Positions 1 to 9,200 of a stretch of 64,000 nucleotides of DNA are shown piece by piece (positions within the stretch are counted from its first letter, which is position 1; every line of letters starts with the position of its first letter). The DNA lies in contig CAYMHU010000011.1 of NCBI GenBank assembly GCA_964390335.1, positions 1 through 64,000 on the forward strand, read 5' to 3'. The stretch comes from Granulosicoccus sp964390335 (lineage in GTDB: Bacteria; Pseudomonadota; Gammaproteobacteria; Granulosicoccales; Granulosicoccaceae). The translations under genes and the position numbers were made by a program. The notes beneath the pieces were generated by a model. It was not told the DNA's origin, did no database searches, and saw nothing but the letters and a program-made list of their open reading frames with translations.

Positions 1-712
1 CTAGCATCAAAGGCGGATTCATTCTCCACCAAAGGCTCGCGCTGTCAAAACAAGCTGAACCATTAGGCCCCATGGAACGTTCCAGCTCAACACGCGCTCC
101 AGGATACACTTCTGAAATGGTTAATCGAGTGCGACACTCATGCAATGGCGACTCAACGTTGGGGGCAGGTAGGACATTACCCTGTTTATCATCTGCTGGT
201 GGATTAGCAGGCTGTATAGATGCAGTATCTCCATCAATTCCGCAAGCGACTTGCTCTATAACCACTGTTGCCGATGATAAAGCTTGACTTAAGCTGACTC
301 GTGCATATCCTTTCACGCTTGAACCAACACCTAAATTCACACCACTTTGACTGATCCGCACCTCAGCACCAGGTAACAGGCCATCAACCAATACGCAGCG
401 GGCACATTGAAATAAGGCGTTAGGTAATACCGCTGGACCAAGCGTTCCGGGGCGCGCTTGAACTTCAACTGTTTCAGGAGACAAACCACTGTCGTCAGAA
501 CCCATGACTTGCCGCGCCGCCAGCTCGCGACCAGCTACGAGCGCAGCAGTTACATCAATGGTTGTATCAGCACTTGAAACCGTTTGGATTGCAACTACCA
601 CTCCCGCATCGTCTACTATTTCGACCGATGAGCCAGGCATTTGCCCTTGAACCCAAATAAGTTCTGAACACTCAGAAATTGGTCCGAGTATACGCGGGGG
701 TAGAAGATTCAT
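1..712 (-). CDS. Hypothetical repeat-module protein, 3' end off the window
   Basis: An open frame runs without a stop from an ATG at 712 to the left edge, giving 237 codons of a longer protein. It starts MNLLPPRILGPISECSELIW and has no signal peptide. The visible part shows loosely repeated modules in which a Cys-containing start is followed by a V/L-rich strand and a P-G-x-x-V turn: residues near 22 (MPGSSVEI), 110 (LPGAEVRI) and 215 (YPGARVEL). This resembles tandem small beta-sandwich domains, but I do not recognise a named family. It lies downstream of the haloperoxidase on the same strand with a gap of 225 bp. The open frame and module periodicity support a real gene; the function is unknown. 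Confidence 0.7.
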   Translation of the reverse strand, partial: MNLLPPRILGPISECSELIWVQGQMPGSSVEIVDDAGVVVAIQTVSSADTTIDVTAALVAGRELAARQVMGSDDSGLSPETVEVQARPGTLGPAVLPNALFQCARCVLVDGLLPGAEVRISQSGVNLGVGSSVKGYARVSLSQALSSATVVIEQVACGIDGDTASIQPANPPADDKQGNVLPAPNVESPLHECRTRLTISEVYPGARVELERSMGPNGSACFDSASLWWRMNPPLML

Positions 713-832
713 CGGTGACCTCTAGTGATTGGACGTTGGGCTTAGAAGCTAGAAATGAAATCGGCCTTTTTTTAAACTCCGGCTTATATAATTTGGCTCC
801 GTCAATGAGAACACAACTGACCACCTAAAGCT

Positions 833-848
833 CACCCTGAATAGGGTG
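833..848 (-). terminator. Weak stem-loop downstream of the haloperoxidase gene
   Basis: CACCCT and AGGGTG form a 6-bp stem around a 4-base loop about 90 bases after the haloperoxidase stop codon. There is no clear T-run on the minus strand, so termination is only a possibility. Confidence 0.25.
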
Positions 849-937
849 CTTGTAACCCGGATTCGTACGGCGAGCTGTATAGAAACGTCGCATGTATTTC
901 TACACGCAGAATTCACTATTACTTGTAGCTTATAAAG

Positions 938-2965
938 CTACGCTGGTACATTTGCAGACTTATCGGAAAATGTTACCGAACACTGCCCTTTCAAGGGCTT
1001 AGAACTTATTTCACATAAAAGATTATCAAACGTAGTGAAGCTCATGCTAAACGAGTTAGCGTACGTATACGTCAAAGCTTGCTCTTCGAGTATGCCAATA
1101 GCGATCGCCTCACCCATACGCATGCTTTCAATGTAATCGGTATAGTAGTGCACACCACCCATATTCCTACCAATGGAGATATTGGCTGCTAACTTATTGA
1201 GTTCGTGCCCTACCTTAAGTTTATTTGGACTGCTCGACTGACGAAGCTCGGCACCATTATTAGATGGTTCATAACATATGGGACATTGATCTGTTTTTCC
1301 GAATTCTGGCAACACTGCCTGGTGCCTTCCATTTGCATTAATTATCAGCTCAGCATCTTCATCGAAAAATGCTTTCAGCATCGTGACGCAGGCTCCAGCC
1401 ACTGTAGCATGACCAGCTCCATATGCTGGGTGCATCGGAGACCCTTCTGCAAAGGCCATTGGCAGTAATGGCAAATCATTTCTTGATGATAAGCCAGATT
1501 TTTTACCGGACAAATATTGCTTTATCGGTTCGCGTTGGTTTTGATTTTCGTTATGTTCTTTAACCCAATCGAGCAACCCGATATCAGACAGCATATTATG
1601 CATAGGTCCAATAGCCTTACTCGCTGAACTTGACAACCCAGCTCCGCCATCCACGGCAGCTATTCTAGCTGCTAATACTTCAGGTCTTGCACGTAAATGA
1701 TTATTAAATTTTTGGTATCGAACGGCCTTGAGTGCACGAGTTGCCACTTCAGTAACCAGCGTTAATATGTGTGGACCACCAAAAAGCGCAAAACCCTCTG
1801 TACTACGTGTTTTTGCAAACGAGCTACTAAAACCTTTATCAACTGGAGCACCAGAGTTTAATAACCAAATACAAGCATTCAAATATGCTTCATACAGTGC
1901 ATCGAAGTGAACATAAGTTGCCATGTCGCGTGGTGTGGCAATAAACCTAAACGCGGGACCGTCACCCCGCGATACATAAGTCTGAGTGTCCCTGACATTC
2001 GCGCCGTGCTGAACATCTAACCATTCATCCCAATGAGTCATATAGTCTTTATTTGGATGGGCAACTCGGACTCGGTGATCTATGTTTATTGACCCGTACT
2101 GCAACATGCCAGCAGCAGGTTGATTAAACGCGCCTAGATGCGAATCCCCTAGCAGCATGAACTGGCTTAAATATGGACCTAATTCTTCCCCGGGCGTTTG
2201 TCCACGCAGAACGTTGGCTCGCGTTGGTAATGAAGGTCGCGCACGATCAGCATTTCCTCCGTTATTATAAAATGGTAGCTTTCGGAGAACACGAACAGCA
2301 CGGTCAATTTTGTCTTGACCTACCAATCCACAAGCGTTGCTAAACGAGGCAAAAGGCACGTCTCTTAACAAAGCAAACAAATACACTTCTGCCATTTCGG
2401 CTGTTAGCTCTTCCCCTGCCTGGCCTTTCTTACGACCAACTAAGGTTGGGGCTGGAGGCATAGTGACCGCCTGCGCATCTGGGCCTTGCAGCTCATAAAC
2501 AAAGCCAGCGGTCGGAGATTCCCACCGTCGGTGCTGATCCCCAATGCTCATCTTGCTAAGCAATTCGTTATGGTATGTCCACTTTAGCTTTGCTTCTTTT
2601 TTCGACTTTGATTGATTTTTGGATTTCGTTTTACTTCGATTCCCGACGTCAATGGCATCGAATTTCCGAACGTCACCAGAAACCACTGCATTTCTATACT
2701 CACTTACCGCGCCTGGGACAGGAAAACCCGTTTTGGGATCGTGTTGAAGACCTTTGGAGAAACTCATGAAAGAGCCGTCTTTTATGTAGTCAACTTCTTC
2801 ACTATTATTCTCATGTTTATTCCCGTCGACAAGCACGGACCTGTGCCTTTTAGTCGATGGAGCACTGCCTCTCTCAAACGCTATTTGCGCAGCTTTCTCT
2901 CTGATAATTTTAGAATTCTTTCGGCGAGTATTTCCTGCTGCACTGTGTTTAATCGAATACCCCAT
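938..2965 (-). CDS. Vanadium-dependent haloperoxidase (Corallina bromoperoxidase type)
   Basis: Predicted to oxidise halides with hydrogen peroxide using a bound vanadate. An upstream in-frame ATG at 3085 exists, but the ATG at 2965 follows a strong GGAGGGG ribosome site and is preferred (675 aa). In that numbering the vanadate pocket is visible: Lys419 and Arg427 (spacing 8, KFNNHLRAR), His512 and the AGH at 517-519 within HPAYGAGHATVAGA, then Arg600 and His606 in GRNMGGVHYYTD. His512 is five residues before the AGH, as in the Corallina enzyme. Corallina has Ser where this protein has Ala517. A CPIC pair lies in the insertion at about 561-564. The N-terminus is basic and lacks a signal peptide, unlike many secreted relatives. 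The family is certain; whether bromide or iodide is used cannot be read from sequence. Confidence 0.9.
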   Translation of the reverse strand: MGYSIKHSAAGNTRRKNSKIIREKAAQIAFERGSAPSTKRHRSVLVDGNKHENNSEEVDYIKDGSFMSFSKGLQHDPKTGFPVPGAVSEYRNAVVSGDVRKFDAIDVGNRSKTKSKNQSKSKKEAKLKWTYHNELLSKMSIGDQHRRWESPTAGFVYELQGPDAQAVTMPPAPTLVGRKKGQAGEELTAEMAEVYLFALLRDVPFASFSNACGLVGQDKIDRAVRVLRKLPFYNNGGNADRARPSLPTRANVLRGQTPGEELGPYLSQFMLLGDSHLGAFNQPAAGMLQYGSINIDHRVRVAHPNKDYMTHWDEWLDVQHGANVRDTQTYVSRGDGPAFRFIATPRDMATYVHFDALYEAYLNACIWLLNSGAPVDKGFSSSFAKTRSTEGFALFGGPHILTLVTEVATRALKAVRYQKFNNHLRARPEVLAARIAAVDGGAGLSSSASKAIGPMHNMLSDIGLLDWVKEHNENQNQREPIKQYLSGKKSGLSSRNDLPLLPMAFAEGSPMHPAYGAGHATVAGACVTMLKAFFDEDAELIINANGRHQAVLPEFGKTDQCPICYEPSNNGAELRQSSSPNKLKVGHELNKLAANISIGRNMGGVHYYTDYIESMRMGEAIAIGILEEQALTYTYANSFSMSFTTFDNLLCEISSKPLKGQCSVTFSDKSANVPA

Positions 2966-3412
2966 TCTCTCCCCTCCAACTGAGTCGATCAGGTTCAGCT
3001 CATATCCAGAGCCAATCAGGCAAACGAATAATCGATGCCTGAAAACCTTAAGATCTCGAACCGGTTTTCCACTACACTGCACCAAGCAACAGGCACTTTT
3101 CTATTACCTGATGACACCAATCCAAATGTTTTAATCTGACTGGGGTGTTAGAACAGGTAAATTGTCATGTAGAGCACACGCGGCCCGCAACATCAGTACA
3201 GACAATCATCTATACGCAAATTCTTTTTACAATTCCAAGTAACGCATATTAAATCAACAGCTTACGCTTACTCTCTAGCGATCTCGGTACGAGGATTGCT
3301 ATTCAAAGTGTTTTCAACGCTTACTTCCAAAACGATTCGAACGTTTTACCGAGTGACGCAAAAACTGCGATAGGTGGTGATACCACCGACAGCACTGAGG
3401 AACGCATAGTCT
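2966..3412. other. Intergenic region between divergent genes
   Basis: About 450 bases between the preferred haloperoxidase start and the lipoprotein gene. It must carry both promoters. I see no convincing palindrome, RNA gene or additional coding frame. Confidence 0.4.
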
Positions 3413-4033
3413 ATGAGCACACTAAAAACTTTTGTCGCTACCAGCATTATCTTGATATTGGCAGCATGCGGTGCCGGCCTTGAAACCGATACTGGCAATA
3501 ACACCAATACAAATACCGAAAGTAAAGACGGTAGCAACACAAACACCAGCACCAGCAGTAATACCAACAGTGGCAATACTACGAGCTCAAACAATCAAAA
3601 CACGTACATGGACCCAATTGCTCCACAAAATGCTGGAAACGGAACATTCCCGAATGGTATTTGGGAAGCGACTGGAAAACGAGATGTCTTATTCATGGAG
3701 CCACCAATACTAGGTGAATCTTATGCCGGCGGTATGATGATTACCAACACCACATTGGATATCTATGAAGCGCTTCAAGCCGATGGGGCCACCAATGGAG
3801 TTGCGCCATGCTTTCGCCCAACCACCGGCATCGAATGGAGCATTTGGCCTACCGCAATCGGCGGATTTGACGGTGTGGACTTCGTGTTCGATGGCAGTTT
3901 TGAATCTGGTATGCAAAGAAGCGTTTTGGTTCAAGGAGAGAACCAAGAAAAATTGTATTACACATACGTGGGTCCGGTAACAGCAGATTCAGCAGCAGCG
4001 TTCCACGCAAAATACGCAATCGCTTGTCAATAA
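3413..4033 (+). CDS. Hypothetical lipoprotein with Asn/Thr-rich linker
   Basis: 206 residues. The N-terminus has a short hydrophobic segment ending in the lipobox LAAC (Cys19), so export and lipidation are expected. Residues about 25-65 are an Asn/Thr/Ser-rich low-complexity linker, a typical spacer between the membrane anchor and a folded domain. The remaining 140 residues form a compact domain rich in Gly, Trp and aromatic residues with two cysteines (CFRP and the C-terminal CQ), which could form a disulfide. No family recognised. It stands alone on the plus strand, divergent from the haloperoxidase gene. Confidence 0.75.
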   Translation: MSTLKTFVATSIILILAACGAGLETDTGNNTNTNTESKDGSNTNTSTSSNTNSGNTTSSNNQNTYMDPIAPQNAGNGTFPNGIWEATGKRDVLFMEPPILGESYAGGMMITNTTLDIYEALQADGATNGVAPCFRPTTGIEWSIWPTAIGGFDGVDFVFDGSFESGMQRSVLVQGENQEKLYYTYVGPVTADSAAAFHAKYAIACQ

Positions 4034-4117
4034 CACAATTAACAAACTAAGATTTTTAATTTCATCAGTCCCGAATTCTTCCCCAATCACAACTTGAATG
4101 TGAGTAGAATTGGGTGG

Positions 4118-4675
4118 ATGATAAACAAAATCATACAATCACACCCAGACAAAGGTACGCGTGAATTCGAGTTGGTAGACGATACCATCGACTACAAAAT
4201 AAGCGGACCAATGGGTGACGAAGAATTATCAGTTGTGTTATCAGTGTTGTCCCCTGAACCTGTGCGGGATGATGCAATGCTGTATTTCGTTAGCGAAGTT
4301 AATCGCGAAGCGTTAATCAAATTGTTCGTTGATTTACCGGATGCCGACACATTTACAAGCTTTGTTAGCACCCTACAGCAACGAATTACAGAAGAAGACT
4401 TTGGCAAGCTTGCAGCCGAGAACAGGAAATCCGACATTACACGGGATCAAGTGCAAACGACCATCCGAATGCTCGAAAATAATATGGATGCGAGCAGCAT
4501 CGATGAATTGCTTGCGACGCTTAAAGATTTAGTTGAAGCACCCAATGATCGGGAGCAACTAGATAAAGTAGTCAATGCATTTCACGCGCTAGGTATGCAA
4601 CAAGGTCCGGTGCTAACCTATGCGCCATTTTTCAACACGCTGATGTCAACCACCGATGTTAATGATCTCCCCTGA
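4118..4675 (+). CDS. Hypothetical acidic helical protein
   Basis: An open frame exists from a TTG at 4094, but the ATG at 4118 is preceded by a GGGTGG ribosome site and begins MINKIIQSHPDKG, which is a more natural start (185 aa). The protein is acidic, without signal peptide or membrane segment, and its second half is predicted helical (LLATLKDLVEAPNDREQLDKVV). I do not recognise the family. It precedes glutaredoxin by 39 bases on the same strand and may share its transcript. Confidence 0.6.
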   Translation: MINKIIQSHPDKGTREFELVDDTIDYKISGPMGDEELSVVLSVLSPEPVRDDAMLYFVSEVNREALIKLFVDLPDADTFTSFVSTLQQRITEEDFGKLAAENRKSDITRDQVQTTIRMLENNMDASSIDELLATLKDLVEAPNDREQLDKVVNAFHALGMQQGPVLTYAPFFNTLMSTTDVNDLP

Positions 4676-4714
4676 GTTAGTCCGTTAATCCAAAAATTCT
4701 GGAAATCGCAGAAC

Positions 4715-4975
4715 ATGCCAGCAAAAGTTGAAATATACGGCACTAGCTTCTGCCGGCATTGCCTTGCAGCACGTCAGTTACTGACATCTAGAAACATTGA
4801 ATACACCGAATATCTTATTGACTTAATGCCGCTAGAGCGCGATGCAATGCTAAAACGTTGCGGGCGCAAGAAAGTCCCGCAAATACTCATTAATGATATG
4901 CCTATTGGTGGTGATGAAGAGCTGCATGCATTGGATGCCAGCGGCAAGCTGGCGCAAATGCTACAACGAACGTAA
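4715..4975 (+). CDS. grxC: Glutaredoxin 3 family protein
   Basis: 86 residues, the usual size of a monomeric glutaredoxin. The active site is CRHC at residues 13-16 (family consensus CPYC), so it keeps both cysteines for dithiol chemistry but carries Arg-His in place of Pro-Tyr. The cis-proline motif KVPQILIND and the GGDEEL glutathione-binding motif are present. Expected role: glutathione-dependent reduction of disulfides in the cytoplasm. The next gene is convergent, ending 31 bases away. Confidence 0.88.
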   Translation: MPAKVEIYGTSFCRHCLAARQLLTSRNIEYTEYLIDLMPLERDAMLKRCGRKKVPQILINDMPIGGDEELHALDASGKLAQMLQRT

Positions 4976-5006
4976 GAATGCTTCACCGTTCAGCCATAGG
5001 ATGTTG

Positions 5007-5744
5007 CTAATGCAGACTGGCACCACAACATTTCTTATATTTCGTGCCACTGCCACAAGGACAAGGCTCATTGCGGCCTACTTTCGTATTTTGCCCGGAA
5101 GATTTTTGCTGGGAACTTTCGCGCGTTGCCAGAGCCTGATGAATCGAGTTACTTAAAAGCGCTACACCCGTCAGCGCATCTGGAAATAACCGTTGCATAT
5201 TTTCCACCATACTGGTCCAAGTCACTTCCGGATTGTTGACTTCTTTATACAGTGAGTTGGCTGTTGTCTTACTACTGAAAAAGAACAACACTGATAATTG
5301 ATTCCCGAATTGTTCTTTTAATTCTACCGGAATGTAACCGGCCCACATTTTCTCTAACCAGACGTAGCCGGATTTAAACCCTGCAGCCCACTTCGCAACA
5401 GGCGCATCAGGCTCCAAATTTGACATCGCATCAGTGCGGAAACTGACTCCCGGCGGCAGTTGCAACTTCTCTTTTTGCACTTGAATGGTTATGTCGTTAT
5501 ACAACGACATCAAAGCAGCAGTAACCGCTTTTTTGTTATCTACATTAATCTCAACGGCATTATCGGGATCGATTACAACTAACAACCAATTTGATGGTTC
5601 GACTAGTTCAGGCGCACAGGCCACCGCAAACAAAAATCCAGCCGCTTCTGCATAGCCCATTGATTTTTGAGAGCGTTCCGGTGAATCCAAAAACGCCTTC
5701 AGGATATTAGCCTGAGTTGAATCAAATGGAGGAATGTTTATCAT
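5007..5744 (-). CDS. UPF0149/YecA family protein with C-terminal SEC-C zinc motif
   Basis: 245 residues. The N-terminal two thirds match the YecA/UPF0149 family (AAGFLFAVACAPELVEPSNW is characteristic). The last 22 residues are a SEC-C motif, VGRNEPCPCGSGTKYKKCCG, which binds zinc through three cysteines and a further Cys or His; the same motif ends SecA. The biochemical role of the family is not settled. It is a single-gene unit on the minus strand, convergent with grxC. Confidence 0.85.
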   Translation of the reverse strand: MINIPPFDSTQANILKAFLDSPERSQKSMGYAEAAGFLFAVACAPELVEPSNWLLVVIDPDNAVEINVDNKKAVTAALMSLYNDITIQVQKEKLQLPPGVSFRTDAMSNLEPDAPVAKWAAGFKSGYVWLEKMWAGYIPVELKEQFGNQLSVLFFFSSKTTANSLYKEVNNPEVTWTSMVENMQRLFPDALTGVALLSNSIHQALATRESSQQKSSGQNTKVGRNEPCPCGSGTKYKKCCGASLH

Positions 5745-6216
5745 TAGATCAGTAAAAGTAAATCAACCAGAAAAGTAACGCCGCCATATGTTAGCACCAG
5801 TGGCATCCAAGCACACCCAATACTCAAGCAACAATCAAATCACAGTTCATTCGACTATAAATTTAATTGCACATTCAGCTGCATACTAAATTGCTCACGT
5901 ACTTGCTCATTCGACGAATCATAAGTTAACTAAAAAACCACACTAACGAAGAACATTAAACAAACAGCCTCTGACTTGATAGTACAGGTGGATAAGAAAA
6001 TGTGACTTAGCGCTCATAACGCTGTTGAGTTTGTAAACTTCGATTACAAAATATTCCCGTAGCTAAACCAAAGCGTGCCTCCAAAGCACATGTAATTAGC
6101 GACTATCGGAGCTTTTTGGCCTGTTTTTTCTGTCAAGAGCCCTCTGCCATCAAAGCTCAACCAATTTACCGTATTACCGTTACATCACGTGTATCTTTAG
6201 AGCTGCGTATAAAAAA
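5745..6216. other. Intergenic region, no gene seen
   Basis: About 470 AT-rich bases between the divergent YecA-family gene and the giant secreted protein. I see no credible open frame, RNA gene or strong palindrome; both promoters are expected here. Confidence 0.4.
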
Positions 6217-9200
6217 ATGGAATTAGTTTCTCAGGATGTTACAAAACACGGTCATGCTTGGCTCCGACTAATCTTGCCCTCGCTGCTAGGCGGAGGGCTT
6301 GTCGTTTCGGGACAAACCTTTGCGGCAGATCCCATCGCTGAAGACGATAATTTCGCGACCACTGTCTCTGTTGCACTTAGTGATGATCTGTCCGCCAACG
6401 ATACAAATCTCGACGGACCGTACGACGTGTACTCGACACTGACCGAACCGACAAACGGTACGGTAGTCATTGATATAGATGGTACATTCACGTACACGCC
6501 GAATGCAGCTTTCGCTGGTGTAGATTCGTTTTCGTATTCGATCGACGACGGCGCCAACGGCACCGATTCGGCAACAGCAACTATCACGATTTCTGCCAGC
6601 ACAAACTACATTACAGCTCCAAGCCAGTTTATCGTCACATCTGAGGATACAACCACACCGCTTAACCTGGAACTGCAAGCTGATCTGCTCAACGGTGGAT
6701 TCGCACCAGACATCTTATCAACGGCCACCGGATATAGACCAGATGACGCGGGTACTACACCAATCGTCAAAACGATCCCTGCAGGCACGAACAGCATTGT
6801 TGTTACTGGTTATTCAACTGAACAGAACGACACTGGTCAAATAGATGAATACAACGATGACTACCAATTACTCAATATACAGATTGACTTGAGCACGGGT
6901 CTGTACAGCGGACGAGTTTCGCATGTACACAACACCCGAGCGGGAAGTCATGATCAATACAGCTGGCAAAATGTACAGATCGGCGAAGCCGCGCTCAGTG
7001 ACCCAGCGAAGGTGGTGGGGTACTACGATCTTGGCTTTTCAAATCCAACTATCAACATTGTTGGTAACGATCTGCACATCACCGAGACACATAATCTGAA
7101 TACAGCCTACTTGATTGAGTACATGACTTCCGATGGTGACAGCAGTAACTTTATTCAATCGGGTATTTCGGTTCAAGATGCATCTGAGTACTCATCAGCT
7201 ATAACTGTTCCTACTGAGTTAGAACCAAATTCGGGTAAGCAAGGATTTATTGTGCTGAGCTCTAATAGTGCTGCCGGTGGCACGAACTCAAATATCGAAC
7301 ATAAAGGCTTTAACAGAACCATCGTTGACCTTGAAACCGGATTTATTTCGGGTGTTGTTGCTGCTGAACAAGGCGAAACTGAGGACAACACCGTCACTTA
7401 TGCCTTCGAAAATTACCCGCTAGTAGATTTACGCACGGGCGGCACACCCACCAGTGTGTTATCGAGTAGCGCTACTATTATTGGTGATACAACTGCCTTA
7501 GCTATTACTCGCGACGATCCAACAATCTACATTGATGCCAATGGGGACTTAGTCGTGGCGCGTAGTACTGCATTCGCGGACAAATACTCGACTCTTTTCA
7601 CAGCGCAGTTCTTTGAGCGCACCGGCTACAGCGCAGTTACCAGTACGCTCGATGTGAACGCACGTGACGCCTTGTTTGATGCACTGCCAATAGACGGAGT
7701 GGACGACAACGGCAATCCGGTCAATGAATTGATTTTTCCAATCGCGGATGGCTCGGTTGTAGGCACGCTGCATCTTTCATGGCAAACGATCGGTGGAACA
7801 GCTACCAACGAAAACATCGGTTTGAGCTATGTCGTGTTCGATATGACTACCCAAACCACATCGGGTTCAATGACATTTATGCGTACCACTTCGTCTGATT
7901 TACTGTCATGGAATGCGGTGCCATTTGGTAGCAATTTATTTGGCACTTACGATGCAAGTGGCAACCCGCTGTTTGAATCCAACAAAACAGCCGGCAACTT
8001 CACAGATGGCTGGCCAGAGACTGCGTTGTTCGACCTGATCGATAACCCTGATGGTTCACAATCTATCAGATTCACCGCGCAATCCGACGCTGCCACCGCC
8101 GCTTGGGCTGATTATCAAGGTAATGGTCTGATGACCTGGGTGGGACGCGGACCTATCGAAATCACCGGCTTACCCGGGCTTGGTAGTTTTACCCATGGCG
8201 TGCAAACTTCACCAACTACGTGGCAGATAGAATTAACCGATATTCCTGATCTGGGGTACATTCCCGCACCCGGTGTATCGGGAGAAGATGAATTTGCGAT
8301 TGAGCTACCGTCGACCGGCGAGAGCGATACGTTCACACTCAGTGTTCAACCGGTTGCCGACAATGTCAGCCTAAGCGCCAATGATGCGCAGGCTTACGAA
8401 GGTGCTAGCGTACCCATCTCGATAACCACCGGTATGTCAAGCGACGCCGATGGCTCTGAAGCGCTTAGTGCCTACACACTATCAAACTTGCCCTCGTCCG
8501 TCACTCTAGCCTCCTCTACTGGCACGGTTAGCGATGAAGGTGGTGGTAGCTGGACTGTCGACGCGGCAGCGTTGGCAGGGCTGAGAGCGACGGGTACCAC
8601 AGCGTTATCGCAGACGATCACAGTCAGCGTCACCAACATTGACTCTGATGATATCGATGGCGATTCAGTGTTAGAAGACGGTAACAATGGCTCCGGCGCG
8701 GATGAAATCAGTCAACAGCAAAGCGATACCACGTTTACGCTGACCATCAATGCTTATCCAGAATCCGCAGCCGCATCCGGCAGCACTGCATATGGCGCAA
8801 CGGGAACTGTCGATTTAGCAGCGGCTGTTTCCGATGGCGACGATGATATAGACCTTTCCACTTTTGATTTAAACCCGTCAACAAGCGGTAATCAAAACAC
8901 CATCACGACAGCTGACGGGGTGTGGACCGTCGATGCTGCAGGCCAACTGAGTTTCGAACCCGCCAGCGGTTTCTCCGGCGTTGCATCGATCACGTTCAAC
9001 GTTGAGGATTCTGCCGGCAATGAATCAAACTTTTCGACGGTATCGTTCACAGTAAGTGGCACAACCCCGGTGGTCACATCAGACTCGGCCAGTGTTGCAG
9101 CGGACACAACAGCCACGGTAGATATTTCTGACAACATCAGCGATGCCAATGGTGATGCCGATTTATCAACAATCGATTTAAATCCATCGACACCAGCCAA

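Noticed and set aside
72..287. A 71-codon plus-strand frame near the left edge
   Set aside because: It is the reverse of the longer minus-strand gene, which has the better codon pattern and start.
833..848. Hairpin considered as a tRNA or small RNA fragment
   Set aside because: Only a 6-bp stem with no further structure.
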